Source: Betaproteobacteria bacterium (GTDB taxonomy: Bacteria > Pseudomonadota > Gammaproteobacteria > Burkholderiales > JAHFQX01). From it: DNA of 33,104 nucleotides. The DNA is taken from positions 1 to 33,104 of the forward strand of contig JAHFQX010000030.1 in assembly GCA_023259135.1 (NCBI GenBank). Direction: 5' to 3'. The notes under the pieces are model-generated. The model did not search any database and was not told the origin of the DNA. It saw only the letters and a list, made by a program, of their open reading frames with translations. How positions within the stretch are numbered: the stretch's first letter is position 1; the number at the start of each line of letters is the position of its first letter. The position numbers and the translations under genes were made by a program. Below, in pieces: positions 1 to 9,350 of this stretch.

Positions 1-240
1 TCCCCCTACGAATGCCGCTTCGAGGCTTTCGAAGACGCCAGGATGAAGTTCGACGTGCGCTACTATCTGGTGGCCATCCTGTTCATCCTGTTCGATATGG
101 AAATCGCCTTTCTTTTCCCGTGGGCCGTGGTGTTCGAGCAAATCGGCATGTTCGGTTTCGTCGCCATGGCCATCTTTCTGGGTATCTTGGTAGTGGGCTT
201 CGTCTACGAATGGGCGAAGGGGGCGCTGGAATGGGAATAG
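1..240 (+). CDS. nuoA: NADH-quinone oxidoreductase subunit A (3' part)
   Basis: The reading frame is open from the first base and ends at TAG 238-240, so only the last 79 codons are present and the true start lies upstream. The visible protein begins with the family signature [14 protein letters not shown] followed by the [16 protein letters not shown] segment, then two hydrophobic helices. NuoA is a small three-helix membrane subunit near the junction of the peripheral and membrane arms of complex I. Its stop overlaps the nuoB start by 10 bases, so the two are probably translationally coupled. The operon promoter is outside the window. Confidence 0.97.
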   Translation, partial: SPYECRFEAFEDARMKFDVRYYLVAILFILFDMEIAFLFPWAVVFEQIGMFGFVAMAIFLGILVVGFVYEWAKGALEWE

Positions 241-707
241 AAGGGGTTTTGGAGCAGGGCTTCGTCACGACCACCGCGGATAAGCTGATCAATTGGACCC
301 GCACGGGTTCGTTGTGGCCCATGACTTTCGGGTTGGCCTGCTGCGCGGTGGAGATGATGCACGCGGGGGCTGCGCGTTACGATCTGGACCGTTTTGGTAT
401 CGTGTTTCGTCCCAGTCCGAGGCAATCGGATGTAATGATCGTGGCCGGAACGCTCTGCAATAAAATGGCCCCCGCCTTGCGCAAGGTTTACGATCAGATG
501 GCCGAGCCCCGCTGGGTGATTTCCATGGGTTCCTGCGCCAACGGCGGCGGCTATTACCACTACTCCTATTCGGTGGTGCGGGGCTGCGATCGCATCGTGC
601 CGGTAGATATTTATGTGCCGGGCTGCCCGCCGACGGCGGAAGCCCTGTTGTTTGGCATTATCCAACTCCAAAACAAAATCAAGCGGACCAATACCATCGC
701 CCGCTGA
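231..707 (+). CDS. nuoB: NADH-quinone oxidoreductase subunit B (cluster N2)
   Basis: 158 residues, a normal length for NuoB. It carries the terminal [4Fe-4S] cluster N2 that passes electrons to quinone. The ligands are visible: adjacent Cys37-Cys38 in [10 protein letters not shown], Cys102 in MGSCANGGG and Cys132 in VPGCPPT. I chose the ATG at 231 because it gives the conserved N-terminus [14 protein letters not shown]; the frame stays open further upstream, but that part only overlaps nuoA. A purine-rich GGGGGCG stretch precedes the start. nuoC follows after 22 bases. Confidence 0.98.
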   Translation: MGIEGVLEQGFVTTTADKLINWTRTGSLWPMTFGLACCAVEMMHAGAARYDLDRFGIVFRPSPRQSDVMIVAGTLCNKMAPALRKVYDQMAEPRWVISMGSCANGGGYYHYSYSVVRGCDRIVPVDIYVPGCPPTAEALLFGIIQLQNKIKRTNTIAR

Positions 708-729
708 ATTATTGTCCGTTACCGCTTCC

Positions 730-1317
730 ATGGATGCTCTTGCCGATATCTTTGCCGCCGCTCTCGGGGATCGGATTCAATACGCCGAGGCACTGGGCGA
801 GGTCGGGATTACCGTTGAGCCGGAGGCGCTGTTGGAGGTGTCGCGGACTCTGCGGGATCATCCGGATCTGCATTTCGAAATGCTGATAGACCTTTGCGGC
901 GTGGATTATCAAGCATACCGGGACGGGGCCTGGTCCGGCCGGCGCTTCGCCGTCGTCTACCACCTGCTTTCGGTCAAGCATAACCGCCGAGTCCGGATGA
1001 AGGCGTTTCCCCGCGACGAGGAATTCCCGGTGCTGGAGTCGGCGGTTGGAATTTGGCCGGTTGCCGACTGGTTCGAGCGAGAAGCCTTCGATTTGTTCGG
1101 CATCATGTTCTCCGGCCACCCCGATCTGCGCCGTATCCTGACCGATTACGGTTTCGTCGGCCATCCATTCCGGAAAGATTTTCCTCTCTCGGGCAATGTC
1201 GAGGTGCGTTACGATCCCGCCCAGCAGCGGGTGATTTATCAGCCGGTGACCGTGGAGCCCAGGGAAGTGACGCCTCGCATTGTCCGGGTTGAGCATTATG
1301 GGGAAGTTGATGGCTGA
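730..1317 (+). CDS. nuoC: NADH-quinone oxidoreductase subunit C
   Basis: 195 residues. This is the 30-kDa subunit of the peripheral arm that helps hold the quinone-binding module together. It shows the family core ending in the motif [35 protein letters not shown]. The start at ATG 730 ([13 protein letters not shown]) matches the usual N-terminus. It is not fused to nuoD, unlike in E. coli. It overlaps nuoD by 8 bases. Confidence 0.97.
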   Translation: MDALADIFAAALGDRIQYAEALGEVGITVEPEALLEVSRTLRDHPDLHFEMLIDLCGVDYQAYRDGAWSGRRFAVVYHLLSVKHNRRVRMKAFPRDEEFPVLESAVGIWPVADWFEREAFDLFGIMFSGHPDLRRILTDYGFVGHPFRKDFPLSGNVEVRYDPAQQRVIYQPVTVEPREVTPRIVRVEHYGEVDG

Positions 1318-2563
1318 AATCCGTAATTTCACCATGAACTTTGGCCCGCAGCATCCCGCTGCCCACGGGGTGTTGCGGCTGGTGTTGGAGATGGACGGCG
1401 AAGTGATTCAGCGCGCCGATCCCCACATCGGCTTGCTGCACCGAGCCACCGAAAAATTGGCCGAGCACAAGACGTTCCTCCAGGCGGTGCCTTATATGGA
1501 TCGGCTGGACTACGTATCCATGATGTGCAACGAGCACGCCTATGTCATGGCCATCGAGAGGCTGCTGGATATTGAAGTTCCCCTGCGAGCCCAATACATC
1601 CGGGTGATGTTCGACGAGATCACCCGCATCCTCAACCACCTGCTCTGGCTGGGGGCCCATGCCCTGGATATCGGAGCGATGACGGTATTTCTGTATTGCT
1701 TCCGGGAGCGCGAGGACTTGATGGATTGCTACGAGGCGGTTTCAGGCGCCCGGCTGCATGCGGCTTATTACCGGCCCGGAGGGGTTTACCGGGATCTGCC
1801 CGACAGCATTTCCCAATACCAGCCGTCGAAGATTCACGGCGCCGAAGCAGTGCGGCGAATGAACGACAACCGTGGCGGATCGCTGCTGGATTTCATCGAC
1901 GATTTTACCAATCGGTTTCCCGGCTATGTCGATGAATACGAAACTTTGCTCACCGACAACCGTATATGGAAGCAGCGAACCGTCGGCATCGGCGTCGTTG
2001 CGCCGGAGCGGGCCATGGCCCTCGGATTCACCGGCCCCATGCTGCGCGGTTCGGGAGTCGAGTGGGATCTGCGCAAGAGACAGTCTTATGAAGTTTATGA
2101 TCGGGTGGATTTTGACATTCCGGTCGGAGTGAATGGCGATTGCTACGATCGTTATCTGGTGCGGATAGAGGAGATGCGCCAATCCAACCGCATCATCCGG
2201 CAATGCGTCGAATGGCTTAGGAACCACTCCGGCCCGGTGATGGTGGACAACCATAAAGTGGCGCCGCCGCAGCGGGTCGACATGAAGGGCAGCATGGAGG
2301 AGTTGATCCACCACTTCAAGTTATTTACCGAAGGCATGCACGTCCCCGAAGGGGAGACCTATGCCGCGGTGGAAGCTCCCAAGGGGGAGTTCGGTATTTA
2401 TCTCGTTTCCGACGGCGCCAACAAGCCTTACCGATTGAAGATCCGCGCTCCGGGTTTTCCCCATCTGGCCGCTCTCGATGAGATGGCTAGAGGCCACATG
2501 CTGGCCGACGTGGTGGCTCTTATCGGCACCCAGGATATCGTTTTCGGAGAAATCGACCGATGA
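1310..2563 (+). CDS. nuoD: NADH-quinone oxidoreductase subunit D
   Basis: 417 residues, exactly the common stand-alone NuoD length. This 49-kDa subunit, related to [NiFe] hydrogenase large subunits, lines the quinone cavity with NuoB. Its N-terminus [20 protein letters not shown] is a hallmark. The frame opens earlier (1280 and an ATG at 1298), but ATG 1310 fits the family and has GGGGAAG just upstream. The C-terminus [18 protein letters not shown] is canonical. It overlaps nuoE through ATGA. Confidence 0.98.
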   Translation: MAEIRNFTMNFGPQHPAAHGVLRLVLEMDGEVIQRADPHIGLLHRATEKLAEHKTFLQAVPYMDRLDYVSMMCNEHAYVMAIERLLDIEVPLRAQYIRVMFDEITRILNHLLWLGAHALDIGAMTVFLYCFREREDLMDCYEAVSGARLHAAYYRPGGVYRDLPDSISQYQPSKIHGAEAVRRMNDNRGGSLLDFIDDFTNRFPGYVDEYETLLTDNRIWKQRTVGIGVVAPERAMALGFTGPMLRGSGVEWDLRKRQSYEVYDRVDFDIPVGVNGDCYDRYLVRIEEMRQSNRIIRQCVEWLRNHSGPVMVDNHKVAPPQRVDMKGSMEELIHHFKLFTEGMHVPEGETYAAVEAPKGEFGIYLVSDGANKPYRLKIRAPGFPHLAALDEMARGHMLADVVALIGTQDIVFGEIDR

Positions 2564-3051
2564 ACGCGCCTTTGGTTTTGTCCCCGGAATCCCTGGCGAA
2601 AATCGACAAGGAAATTGCCAAGTATCCCGCCGAGCGGCGCCAATCGGCCATCATGGCGGCGCTGGCCGTCGCTCAGGACGAACGGGGTTGGCTGTCCACC
2701 GAGGTGATGGATTTCGTGGCCCGCTATCTTGGCATGCCGGCCATGGCGGCATACGAGGTGGCTTCGTTCTACGGCATGTACAACTTGAAGCCCACCGGCA
2801 AGTACAAGCTGGTCGTCTGCACCAATTTGCCCTGCGCGCTGAGCGGGGCCGACACCGCGGCGGAATATCTCAAGGCGAAACTCGGCATCGGCTTTGGAGA
2901 GACCACCGCCGACGGCATGTTCACCCTCCGGGAGGGAGAATGCATGGGCGCCTGCGGCGATGCCCCGGTGCTGCTGCTAAACAACAAGCGGATGTGCAGC
3001 TTCATGAAACCCGAGGAAATCGACAAACTGCTGGCGGAGCTTAGGTCATGA
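2560..3051 (+). CDS. nuoE: NADH-quinone oxidoreductase subunit E (cluster N1a)
   Basis: 163 residues, thioredoxin-like fold. It is part of the NADH dehydrogenase module and binds the [2Fe-2S] cluster N1a. The four ligands are Cys87 and Cys92 (CTNLPC) and Cys128 and Cys132 ([11 protein letters not shown]). It starts inside the nuoD stop (ATGA overlap) and itself ends in an ATGA overlap with nuoF, so E and F are coupled, as expected for proteins made in equal amounts. Confidence 0.98.
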   Translation: MNAPLVLSPESLAKIDKEIAKYPAERRQSAIMAALAVAQDERGWLSTEVMDFVARYLGMPAMAAYEVASFYGMYNLKPTGKYKLVVCTNLPCALSGADTAAEYLKAKLGIGFGETTADGMFTLREGECMGACGDAPVLLLNNKRMCSFMKPEEIDKLLAELRS

Positions 3052-4322
3052 CTGGAATTGTCCTGGCCGGCTTGGATGGGGATCGCGCCTGGCGCCTTGC
3101 GGACTATCGCCGGCGAGAGGGCTACAAGGCGTTGACCCAGATCCTCTCCGAGAAAATCACTCCGGATCAGGTGATCGCCGAGCTGAAGCTGTCGGGGCTG
3201 CGAGGCCGGGGCGGGGCGGGTTTTCCCACCGGCCTCAAGTGGAGCTTCATGCCCAAGGATTACTCCGGAGACAAGTATCTGGTGTGCAACTCCGACGAAG
3301 GGGAGCCGGGCACTTTCAAGGACCGGGATATCCTTCGCTACAATCCCCACGCCGTCATCGAGGGCATGATCATCGCCGCCTATGCCATGGGTGCGCGGGT
3401 CGGCTACAACTATATCCACGGCGAGATCTGGAGTGCCTACGAACGTTTTGAAGAGGCTCTGGAGGAAGCTCGGGCGGCCGGCTTGCTAGGGGATGATATT
3501 CTGGGCTCGGGCTTCGGCTTTCAGTTGCACGCCCACCACGGCTACGGGGCCTATATCTGCGGTGAGGAGACGGCCCTGCTGGAGTCCATCGAGGGCAAGA
3601 AAGGCCAGCCGCGCTTCAAGCCGCCTTTTCCCGCGAGTTACGGGCTATTCGGCAAACCGACCACCATCAACAACACCGAGACTTTCGCCAGCGTTCCCTA
3701 CATCATTCGCCACGGCGGCCAGCATTTTTTGGAACTGGGCAAGCCGAATAATGGCGGGACTAAGGTCTTCTCGGTTTCCGGCCATGTGAGCCGGCCCGGG
3801 AATTACGAAATTCCCCTGGGTACGCCCTTCAAGAAGCTGCTAGAAATGGCCGGTGGCATGCGGGACGGGCGCAAGCTCAAGGCCTGTATCCCGGGAGGCT
3901 CCTCCATGCCGGTGCTGCCCGGCGAAGTGATGATGGAAACCGACATGGATTACGATTCCCTGGCCAAGGCAGGTTCCGCCTTGGGCTCGGGGGCGGTGAT
4001 CATCATGAACGATACGGTATGCATGGTCCGGGCCCTGCGGCGGCTGTCTTATTTTTACTATGAGGAATCCTGCGGCCAGTGCACCCCCTGCCGGGAAGGG
4101 ACCGGCTGGCTATACCGCGTGGTGCATCGCATCGAGAGCGGACAAGGCCGGCCCGAGGACCTGGATCTGCTGCTGTCGGTGAGCGACAACATCCAGGGCC
4201 GTACCATCTGTGCCCTGGGCGATGCTGCGGCGCTGCCGGTGAAAAGTTTCATCAAGCATTTCCGGGACGAATTTCAGTATCACATCGACCACCGCAAGTG
4301 CTTGGTGGGGGGCGGGGCTTGA
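3048..4322 (+). CDS. nuoF: NADH-quinone oxidoreductase subunit F (NADH/FMN site, cluster N3)
   Basis: 424 residues. This subunit oxidises NADH and passes electrons through FMN to the [4Fe-4S] cluster N3. The glycine-rich nucleotide motif [13 protein letters not shown] is at about residues 53-65 and the FMN region [14 protein letters not shown] at about 80-93. The N3 ligands are Cys342, Cys345 and Cys348 (CGQCTPC) plus Cys388 (TICALGD). An 84-base gap with a small hairpin separates it from nuoG, the widest gap in the operon. Confidence 0.98.
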   Translation: MTGIVLAGLDGDRAWRLADYRRREGYKALTQILSEKITPDQVIAELKLSGLRGRGGAGFPTGLKWSFMPKDYSGDKYLVCNSDEGEPGTFKDRDILRYNPHAVIEGMIIAAYAMGARVGYNYIHGEIWSAYERFEEALEEARAAGLLGDDILGSGFGFQLHAHHGYGAYICGEETALLESIEGKKGQPRFKPPFPASYGLFGKPTTINNTETFASVPYIIRHGGQHFLELGKPNNGGTKVFSVSGHVSRPGNYEIPLGTPFKKLLEMAGGMRDGRKLKACIPGGSSMPVLPGEVMMETDMDYDSLAKAGSALGSGAVIIMNDTVCMVRALRRLSYFYYEESCGQCTPCREGTGWLYRVVHRIESGQGRPEDLDLLLSVSDNIQGRTICALGDAAALPVKSFIKHFRDEFQYHIDHRKCLVGGGA

Positions 4323-4327
4323 GATTA

Positions 4328-4343
4328 CCCCGGACATGCGGGG
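4328..4343 (+). other. Small GC hairpin in the nuoF-nuoG gap
   Basis: CCCCG at 4328-4332 pairs with CGGGG at 4339-4343 around a 6-base loop. There is no T-run after it, so it is not an intrinsic terminator. It could mark an mRNA processing or stability boundary between the dehydrogenase genes and the rest of the operon; that role is inference. Confidence 0.3.
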
Positions 4344-4406
4344 GCGGACCCCGATAACGGATTGATCGCTTCGGAATTCCCGGAGTTTGACGGACAAAGC
4401 ATACAT

Positions 4407-6788
4407 ATGTTGGAAATCGAGATCGACGGACGGCAGGTTCAGGTTCCCCAGGGCAGCACCATCATGGATGCTACCCGGAAATTGGGGATCTACGTCCCGC
4501 ACTTCTGTTATCACGAGAAACTGTCGATCGCGGCCAATTGCCGCATGTGCCTGGTGCATGTGGAAAAGGCTCCCAAGCCGGTGCCGGCTTGCGCGACTCC
4601 GGCGACCCATGGAATGAAGGTCTACACCCATTCCGAGACGGCGACGGAGGCTCAGAAAGGGGTGATGGAATTCCTGCTGATCAACCATCCCTTGGATTGC
4701 CCGATTTGCGACCAGGGCGGGGAGTGCCAGTTGCAGGATTTGGCGGTCGGCTACGGCAAGAGCGCTTCCCGTTACGAGGAGCCGAAGCGTGTCGTGGTGA
4801 ACAAGAACCTCGGGCCGCTGATTTCCACCGATATGACCCGTTGTATCCACTGCACCCGTTGCGTGCGCTTCGGCGAGGAGATCGCCGGGATCATGGAATT
4901 AGGCATGGCCGGGCGCGGCGAGCATGCCGAAATCATGGCGTTCGTCGGCCGGACCGTGGATTCCGAATTGTCCGGCAACGTCATCGATCTTTGCCCGGTG
5001 GGGGCCTTGACCAGCAAGCCGTTCCGCTATACCGCCCGTACTTGGGAATTGGCCCGCCGCCCTTCGATCAGTCCCCATTGCGGGCTGGGCTCCAACCTGA
5101 CGATTCAGACCAAGCAAAATCGCGTGATGCGGGTATTGCCTCGGGAAAACGAAGAGATCAACGAGTGCTGGTTGTCCGACAAGGATCGTTTTGCTTACGA
5201 GGGGCTCAATGCCCCGGAGCGGCTGCTGCGGCCCATGCTCAAGCAGGACGGCCAATGGCGCGAAGTGGAGTGGTCGGTTGCCCTGGACCATGTGGCGCAG
5301 CAGCTACGATCCATCGTGAATGCCGACGGGGCGCATGCCGTCGGCGCTTTGGCGACTCCCCACTCCACTTTCGAAGAACTTTACCTCTTGCAGAAGCTGG
5401 TTCGTGGCCTGGGAACCGGCAATGTCGATTTCCGGCTGCGCCAGTCGGATTTCCGTGCCGACGTTTTGTTGCGAGGCGCTCCCTGGCTGGGCATGCCCAT
5501 CGCGGAGTTTGCCCAGTTGGATCGGGCCTTGGTGATCGGCAGTTTCTTGCGCAAGGATCATCCCTTGCTGGCGCATCGGTTGCGCCAGGCGGCCAAGAGG
5601 GGCGCCCAGATTAGTTTCCTGAACCCGGTGGACGATGATCATTTGATCCCCGGCGCCCGGTGCATCGTGGCGGCTCCCGACGCCATGGCGGCGCAACTGA
5701 CCGGCTTGATTCGCTTGGTGGCGGCCGCCAAGGGCGAGGCGGTTCCCGCTGCCGTGGCCGGGATCCCGGCGGTGAGCTCCGATGCCTTGTCCGATCTGGC
5801 GGCCCGCTTGCAATCCGGCGCCCGGGTGGGCCTTTTCCTGGGCAATATGGCTCAGCACCATCCGGCCGCCGCCGAGCTGCACGGCTTGACCCAGATTCTC
5901 GCCGATCTTCTGGGGGCCCGGTTTGGTTTCCTCGGCGAAGCGGCCAACAGTGTGGGAGGCTACCTCGCCGGCGCCGTTCCTTTTGGTCCGGGGGGGCAGG
6001 GGCTTGATGCCCGGCAAATGCTGGCCCAGCCCCGTAAGGCTTATCTATTATTCAATGTAGAACCTGAGCTCGATGCCTACAATCCGGCCCAGGCTCTGCA
6101 AGCCATGGCGGCGGCCGATCTGGTGGTGGCTTTTTCCGCCTATCGGCACCGGGCCGCGGACTACGCCGATGTGCTGCTGCCCATCGCGCCTTTTTCCGAG
6201 ACCCACGGCAGCTTTGTCAGCACCGAGGGGCGGGTGCAAAGCTTCCAACCTGCGGTCCAGCCGGCCGGTGAAGCGCGGCCGGGCTGGAAAGTGTTGCGGG
6301 TGCTGGCCAACCGTTTGGGTTTGGCCGGGTTCGAGTTCGATGCCCCCGAGCAGATTACGGCGGAAATCGGCGGGGTCGGAGGTGCTTGGGCCGAAGGGCT
6401 GGATAACAGCCTGCCTGACCTGGCGGCGGTTGCGGCCCAGACCGGGACGGCCGCCTCCCAAGGGGTGCAGCGCATCGCCGATGTGCCGATTTATCAGGCC
6501 GATGCCATCGTGCGCCGAGCGGCTTCCTTGCAGAAGTCCCGGGACGCCGCGGCGCCGCGGGCTTGGATGAATGCCGAGTTGTTCCGCAAACTCGGGCTGT
6601 CCGAGGGCGGCAGCGTAGGGTTGCGGCAATCCCACGGGGAAGCCGTGCTGCCGGCGGCCATTGACGACCGGTTGCCGGACCGCTGCATCCGGGTGCCGGC
6701 CGGTCATCCCCTGACCGCATCCCTGGGGGGGATGTTCGATGGCATAGAAATATGGCGGGAATCCGCCGCCCAATCCAATGCGGACTGA
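4407..6788 (+). CDS. nuoG: NADH-quinone oxidoreductase subunit G
   Basis: 793 residues. This is the largest peripheral-arm subunit and carries the wire between NuoF and NuoI. The N-terminal [2Fe-2S] ferredoxin domain has Cys34, Cys45, Cys48 and Cys62 (N1b). His94 with Cys98, Cys101 and Cys107 bind N5, and Cys146, Cys149, Cys152 and Cys196 bind N4. A molybdopterin-oxidoreductase-like domain follows from about residue 215. The four-cysteine N7 set seen in E. coli is not intact: only Cys225 and Cys254 remain. The start ATG 4407 gives the family N-terminus MLEIEIDG; its Shine-Dalgarno is weak. nuoH starts 3 bases after the stop. Confidence 0.97.
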   Translation: MLEIEIDGRQVQVPQGSTIMDATRKLGIYVPHFCYHEKLSIAANCRMCLVHVEKAPKPVPACATPATHGMKVYTHSETATEAQKGVMEFLLINHPLDCPICDQGGECQLQDLAVGYGKSASRYEEPKRVVVNKNLGPLISTDMTRCIHCTRCVRFGEEIAGIMELGMAGRGEHAEIMAFVGRTVDSELSGNVIDLCPVGALTSKPFRYTARTWELARRPSISPHCGLGSNLTIQTKQNRVMRVLPRENEEINECWLSDKDRFAYEGLNAPERLLRPMLKQDGQWREVEWSVALDHVAQQLRSIVNADGAHAVGALATPHSTFEELYLLQKLVRGLGTGNVDFRLRQSDFRADVLLRGAPWLGMPIAEFAQLDRALVIGSFLRKDHPLLAHRLRQAAKRGAQISFLNPVDDDHLIPGARCIVAAPDAMAAQLTGLIRLVAAAKGEAVPAAVAGIPAVSSDALSDLAARLQSGARVGLFLGNMAQHHPAAAELHGLTQILADLLGARFGFLGEAANSVGGYLAGAVPFGPGGQGLDARQMLAQPRKAYLLFNVEPELDAYNPAQALQAMAAADLVVAFSAYRHRAADYADVLLPIAPFSETHGSFVSTEGRVQSFQPAVQPAGEARPGWKVLRVLANRLGLAGFEFDAPEQITAEIGGVGGAWAEGLDNSLPDLAAVAAQTGTAASQGVQRIADVPIYQADAIVRRAASLQKSRDAAAPRAWMNAELFRKLGLSEGGSVGLRQSHGEAVLPAAIDDRLPDRCIRVPAGHPLTASLGGMFDGIEIWRESAAQSNAD

Positions 6789-6791
6789 ACC

Positions 6792-7817
6792 ATGACGGCA
6801 TTGGAAAATCTTTTCGGCCCGGCGTGGCCCGCGGTTTGGACCCTGGCGAAAATCGTTGCCATTGTTGCCCCGCTGTTTTTGGGCGTGGCCTATCTGACCT
6901 TGGCGGAACGCAAGGTCATCGGCTATATGCAGGTGCGGATCGGCCCGAATCGAGTGGGTCCCAAGGGGTGGCTGCAACCCATCGCCGACGGCTTGAAGCT
7001 GCTGTTCAAGGAAATCATCGTTCCCTCCGGGGCCAACAAATTCCTGTTCATATTAGCGCCGATGCTGGCCATCGCCCCGGCCATGGCGGCGTGGGCGGTC
7101 GTTCCCTTCAGCCCCGAAGTGGTGTTGGCCGATGTCGATGCCGGCTTGCTGTATGTCATGGCCATCACTTCCATGGGGGTATACGGGGTCATCGTCGCCG
7201 GTTGGGCCTCCAACTCCAAATATGCTTTTCTCGGCAGCTTGCGTTCCGCGGCCCAGATCGTTTCCTACGAGATTGCCATGGGGTTTGCCCTGGTGGGGGT
7301 GCTGCTGGCGGCCCAATCCATGAATCTCACTCAGATCGTCAATGGCCAGCAAGGCGGCGGATTCTGGAACTGGTATTTCGTCCCCTTGTTTCCCATGTTC
7401 CTGGTGTACTTGATCGCCGGGGTGGCGGAGACCAACCGAGCTCCCTTCGATGTGGCCGAGGGGGAATCGGAATTGGTGGCCGGATTCCATGTGGAATATT
7501 CCGGGATGGCCTTCGCGGTGTTTTTCTTGGCCGAATACGCCAACATGATCCTGGTGGCCACCATGACCGCCATCATGTTCCTGGGAGGCTGGCTGCCGCC
7601 TTTCAACGTAGTGCCTTTTACCTGGGTGCCGAGCTTTATCTGGCTGGCGGCCAAGGTGGCTTTCGTGCTGTTTCTGTTCCTGTGGTTCCGCGCCACTTTC
7701 CCCCGTTACCGCTACGACCAGATCATGCGCCTGGGCTGGAAAGTGTTCATTCCGGTGACCCTGGTTTGGCTCATGGTGGTGGCCGGCTGGATGCTGACGC
7801 CCGCCTGGGTTTGGTAA
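6792..7817 (+). CDS. nuoH: NADH-quinone oxidoreductase subunit H
   Basis: 341 residues with about eight membrane helices. NuoH is the membrane subunit that anchors the peripheral arm and forms the mouth of the quinone tunnel. Family motifs are plain: [21 protein letters not shown] at about residues 39-59 and [20 protein letters not shown] at 213-232, which contains the conserved acidic loop. Confidence 0.98.
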   Translation: MTALENLFGPAWPAVWTLAKIVAIVAPLFLGVAYLTLAERKVIGYMQVRIGPNRVGPKGWLQPIADGLKLLFKEIIVPSGANKFLFILAPMLAIAPAMAAWAVVPFSPEVVLADVDAGLLYVMAITSMGVYGVIVAGWASNSKYAFLGSLRSAAQIVSYEIAMGFALVGVLLAAQSMNLTQIVNGQQGGGFWNWYFVPLFPMFLVYLIAGVAETNRAPFDVAEGESELVAGFHVEYSGMAFAVFFLAEYANMILVATMTAIMFLGGWLPPFNVVPFTWVPSFIWLAAKVAFVLFLFLWFRATFPRYRYDQIMRLGWKVFIPVTLVWLMVVAGWMLTPAWVW

Positions 7818-7836
7818 CGGATAGGGAGAAATCTTC

Positions 7837-8331
7837 ATGGTGCTGCGAAAAATCCAGGATTTTTTCCGGACCTTCCTGCTGTTCGAGCTGGTGAAGGGGA
7901 TGGCGCTTACCGGCCGTCACTTGTTCGCCCGCAAGATCACCGTGCAATTTCCCGAGGAAAAGACCCCTCAGAGCCCCCGGTTCCGCGGACTGCACGCCTT
8001 GCGCCGCTACCCCAACGGCGAGGAGCGCTGCATCGCCTGCAAACTATGCGAGGCGGTGTGCCCGGCGCTGGCCATCACCATCGAATCCGCGCAGCGGGAA
8101 GACGGTACCCGGCGCACGACCCGCTATGACATCGATATGACCAAATGCATCTTTTGCGGCTTTTGCGAGGAAGCCTGTCCGGTGGATGCCATCGTTGAAA
8201 CCCGGGTTCTCGAATACCACGGAGAGAAAAGAGGGGATCTGCTTTACGACAAAGAGCGGCTCCTGGAAGTCGGAGCCAAGCATGAAGCGCAGATTGCCGA
8301 AGACCGGGCAGCGGATGCGGCTTACCGCTAG
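7837..8331 (+). CDS. nuoI: NADH-quinone oxidoreductase subunit I (clusters N6a, N6b)
   Basis: 164 residues with two ferredoxin-type [4Fe-4S] motifs. The first is Cys65, Cys68, Cys71 and Cys75 ([12 protein letters not shown]); the second is Cys104, Cys107, Cys110 and Cys114 ([12 protein letters not shown]). These clusters pass electrons from NuoG to NuoB. ATG 7837 is preceded by AGGGAGA. A 68-base gap with a small hairpin follows. Confidence 0.98.
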   Translation: MVLRKIQDFFRTFLLFELVKGMALTGRHLFARKITVQFPEEKTPQSPRFRGLHALRRYPNGEERCIACKLCEAVCPALAITIESAQREDGTRRTTRYDIDMTKCIFCGFCEEACPVDAIVETRVLEYHGEKRGDLLYDKERLLEVGAKHEAQIAEDRAADAAYR

Positions 8332-8349
8332 CCCTGGCCCGGAGTGGCG

Positions 8350-8366
8350 GCACGGTGGGTCCGTGC
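8350..8366 (+). other. Small hairpin in the nuoI-nuoJ gap
   Basis: GCACGG (8350-8355) and CCGTGC (8361-8366) form a perfect 6-bp stem with a 5-base loop. There is no U-run. It lies between the peripheral-arm genes and the membrane-arm genes J to N and may affect mRNA processing; this is inference. Confidence 0.3.
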
Positions 8367-8399
8367 ATTCAGGGCAAAACTCGCCGGAAAGATCCAGCC

Positions 8400-9002
8400 A
8401 TGAGCTTTAAGGTTTTCATTTTTTATTTTTTCTCCGTCGTGTTGCTGCTGGCCGCGGTGCGGGTGATTACCGCCCGCAATCCGGTGCATTCGGCATTGTT
8501 TCTGGTGCTGGCGTTTTTTACCGCCGCCGGGCTGTGGATGCTGCTGGAGGCCGAATTCCTCGCCATTTCCCTGGTGTTGGTTTATGTAGGCGCGGTGATG
8601 GTGTTGTTCCTGTTCGTGGTGATGATGCTGGATATCAACCTGGAAGAGCTCCGGCAGGGATTTTGGGACTATTTGCCCCACGGCCTTATCGTGGGAGGGC
8701 TGATGGTGGTGGAAATGGCCATGGTGCTGGGGGCGCGTTATACGGAAGCCGGCTGGGCGGACCTGGGGGAGCAGGTCAGCAATACCAAGGCGCTGGGGCA
8801 GGTGCTGTATACCCAGTACGTCTATCCCTTCGAATTGGCCGCGGTATTGTTGCTGATCGCCATCGTCGCGGCCATCGCCTTGACGTTGCGGCGCCGCAAA
8901 GATACCAAGTACCAGAATCCGGCCAAGCAGGTACAGGTCAAGCGCGGTGACCGGGTCCGGTTGGTATCCATGCCCGCGGAAAAAGCGAAAAAAGGGGAGT
9001 AG
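8400..9002 (+). CDS. nuoJ: NADH-quinone oxidoreductase subunit J
   Basis: 200 residues with five hydrophobic segments. It is the ND6-like membrane subunit; the conserved pi-bulge helix corresponds to LVLVYVGAVMVLFLFVVMML at about residues 58-77. I chose ATG 8400 (MSFKVFIFYFF), preceded by GGAAAG, rather than the upstream in-frame GTG/ATG region. A basic, non-conserved tail of about 35 residues ends the protein. nuoK begins 3 bases after the stop. Confidence 0.96.
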   Translation: MSFKVFIFYFFSVVLLLAAVRVITARNPVHSALFLVLAFFTAAGLWMLLEAEFLAISLVLVYVGAVMVLFLFVVMMLDINLEELRQGFWDYLPHGLIVGGLMVVEMAMVLGARYTEAGWADLGEQVSNTKALGQVLYTQYVYPFELAAVLLLIAIVAAIALTLRRRKDTKYQNPAKQVQVKRGDRVRLVSMPAEKAKKGE

Positions 9003-9005
9003 CCG

Positions 9006-9311
9006 ATGATTCCGCTGTCCCACTACCTTATTTTGGGATCGATACTGTTCTCCATCAGCGTGGTGGGAATTTTCCTCAACCGCAAGAACGTCATTATCTT
9101 GCTGATGGCCATCGAACTGATGCTGCTGGCGGTCAACACCAACTTCATCGCTTTTTCCCGTTATCTGGGGGATATAGCCGGACAGGTGTTCGTGTTCTTC
9201 ATCTTGACGGTGGCGGCGGCCGAAGCCGCCATTGGGCTGGCGATCTTGGTGGTGCTGTTCCGCAATCTCCGGACCATCAACGTGGATGATTTGGATGAAC
9301 TGAAGGGATAA
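9006..9311 (+). CDS. nuoK: NADH-quinone oxidoreductase subunit K
   Basis: 101 residues and three membrane helices, the standard NuoK size. The two proton-channel glutamates of the family are present: Glu37 in AIELMLL and Glu73 in [11 protein letters not shown] good Shine-Dalgarno (GGGGAG) precedes ATG 9006. Confidence 0.98.
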   Translation: MIPLSHYLILGSILFSISVVGIFLNRKNVIILLMAIELMLLAVNTNFIAFSRYLGDIAGQVFVFFILTVAAAEAAIGLAILVVLFRNLRTINVDDLDELKG

Positions 9312-9350
9312 CGGCGGTCCGTGCCGCCCAAATTAATAAGAACGATCACC

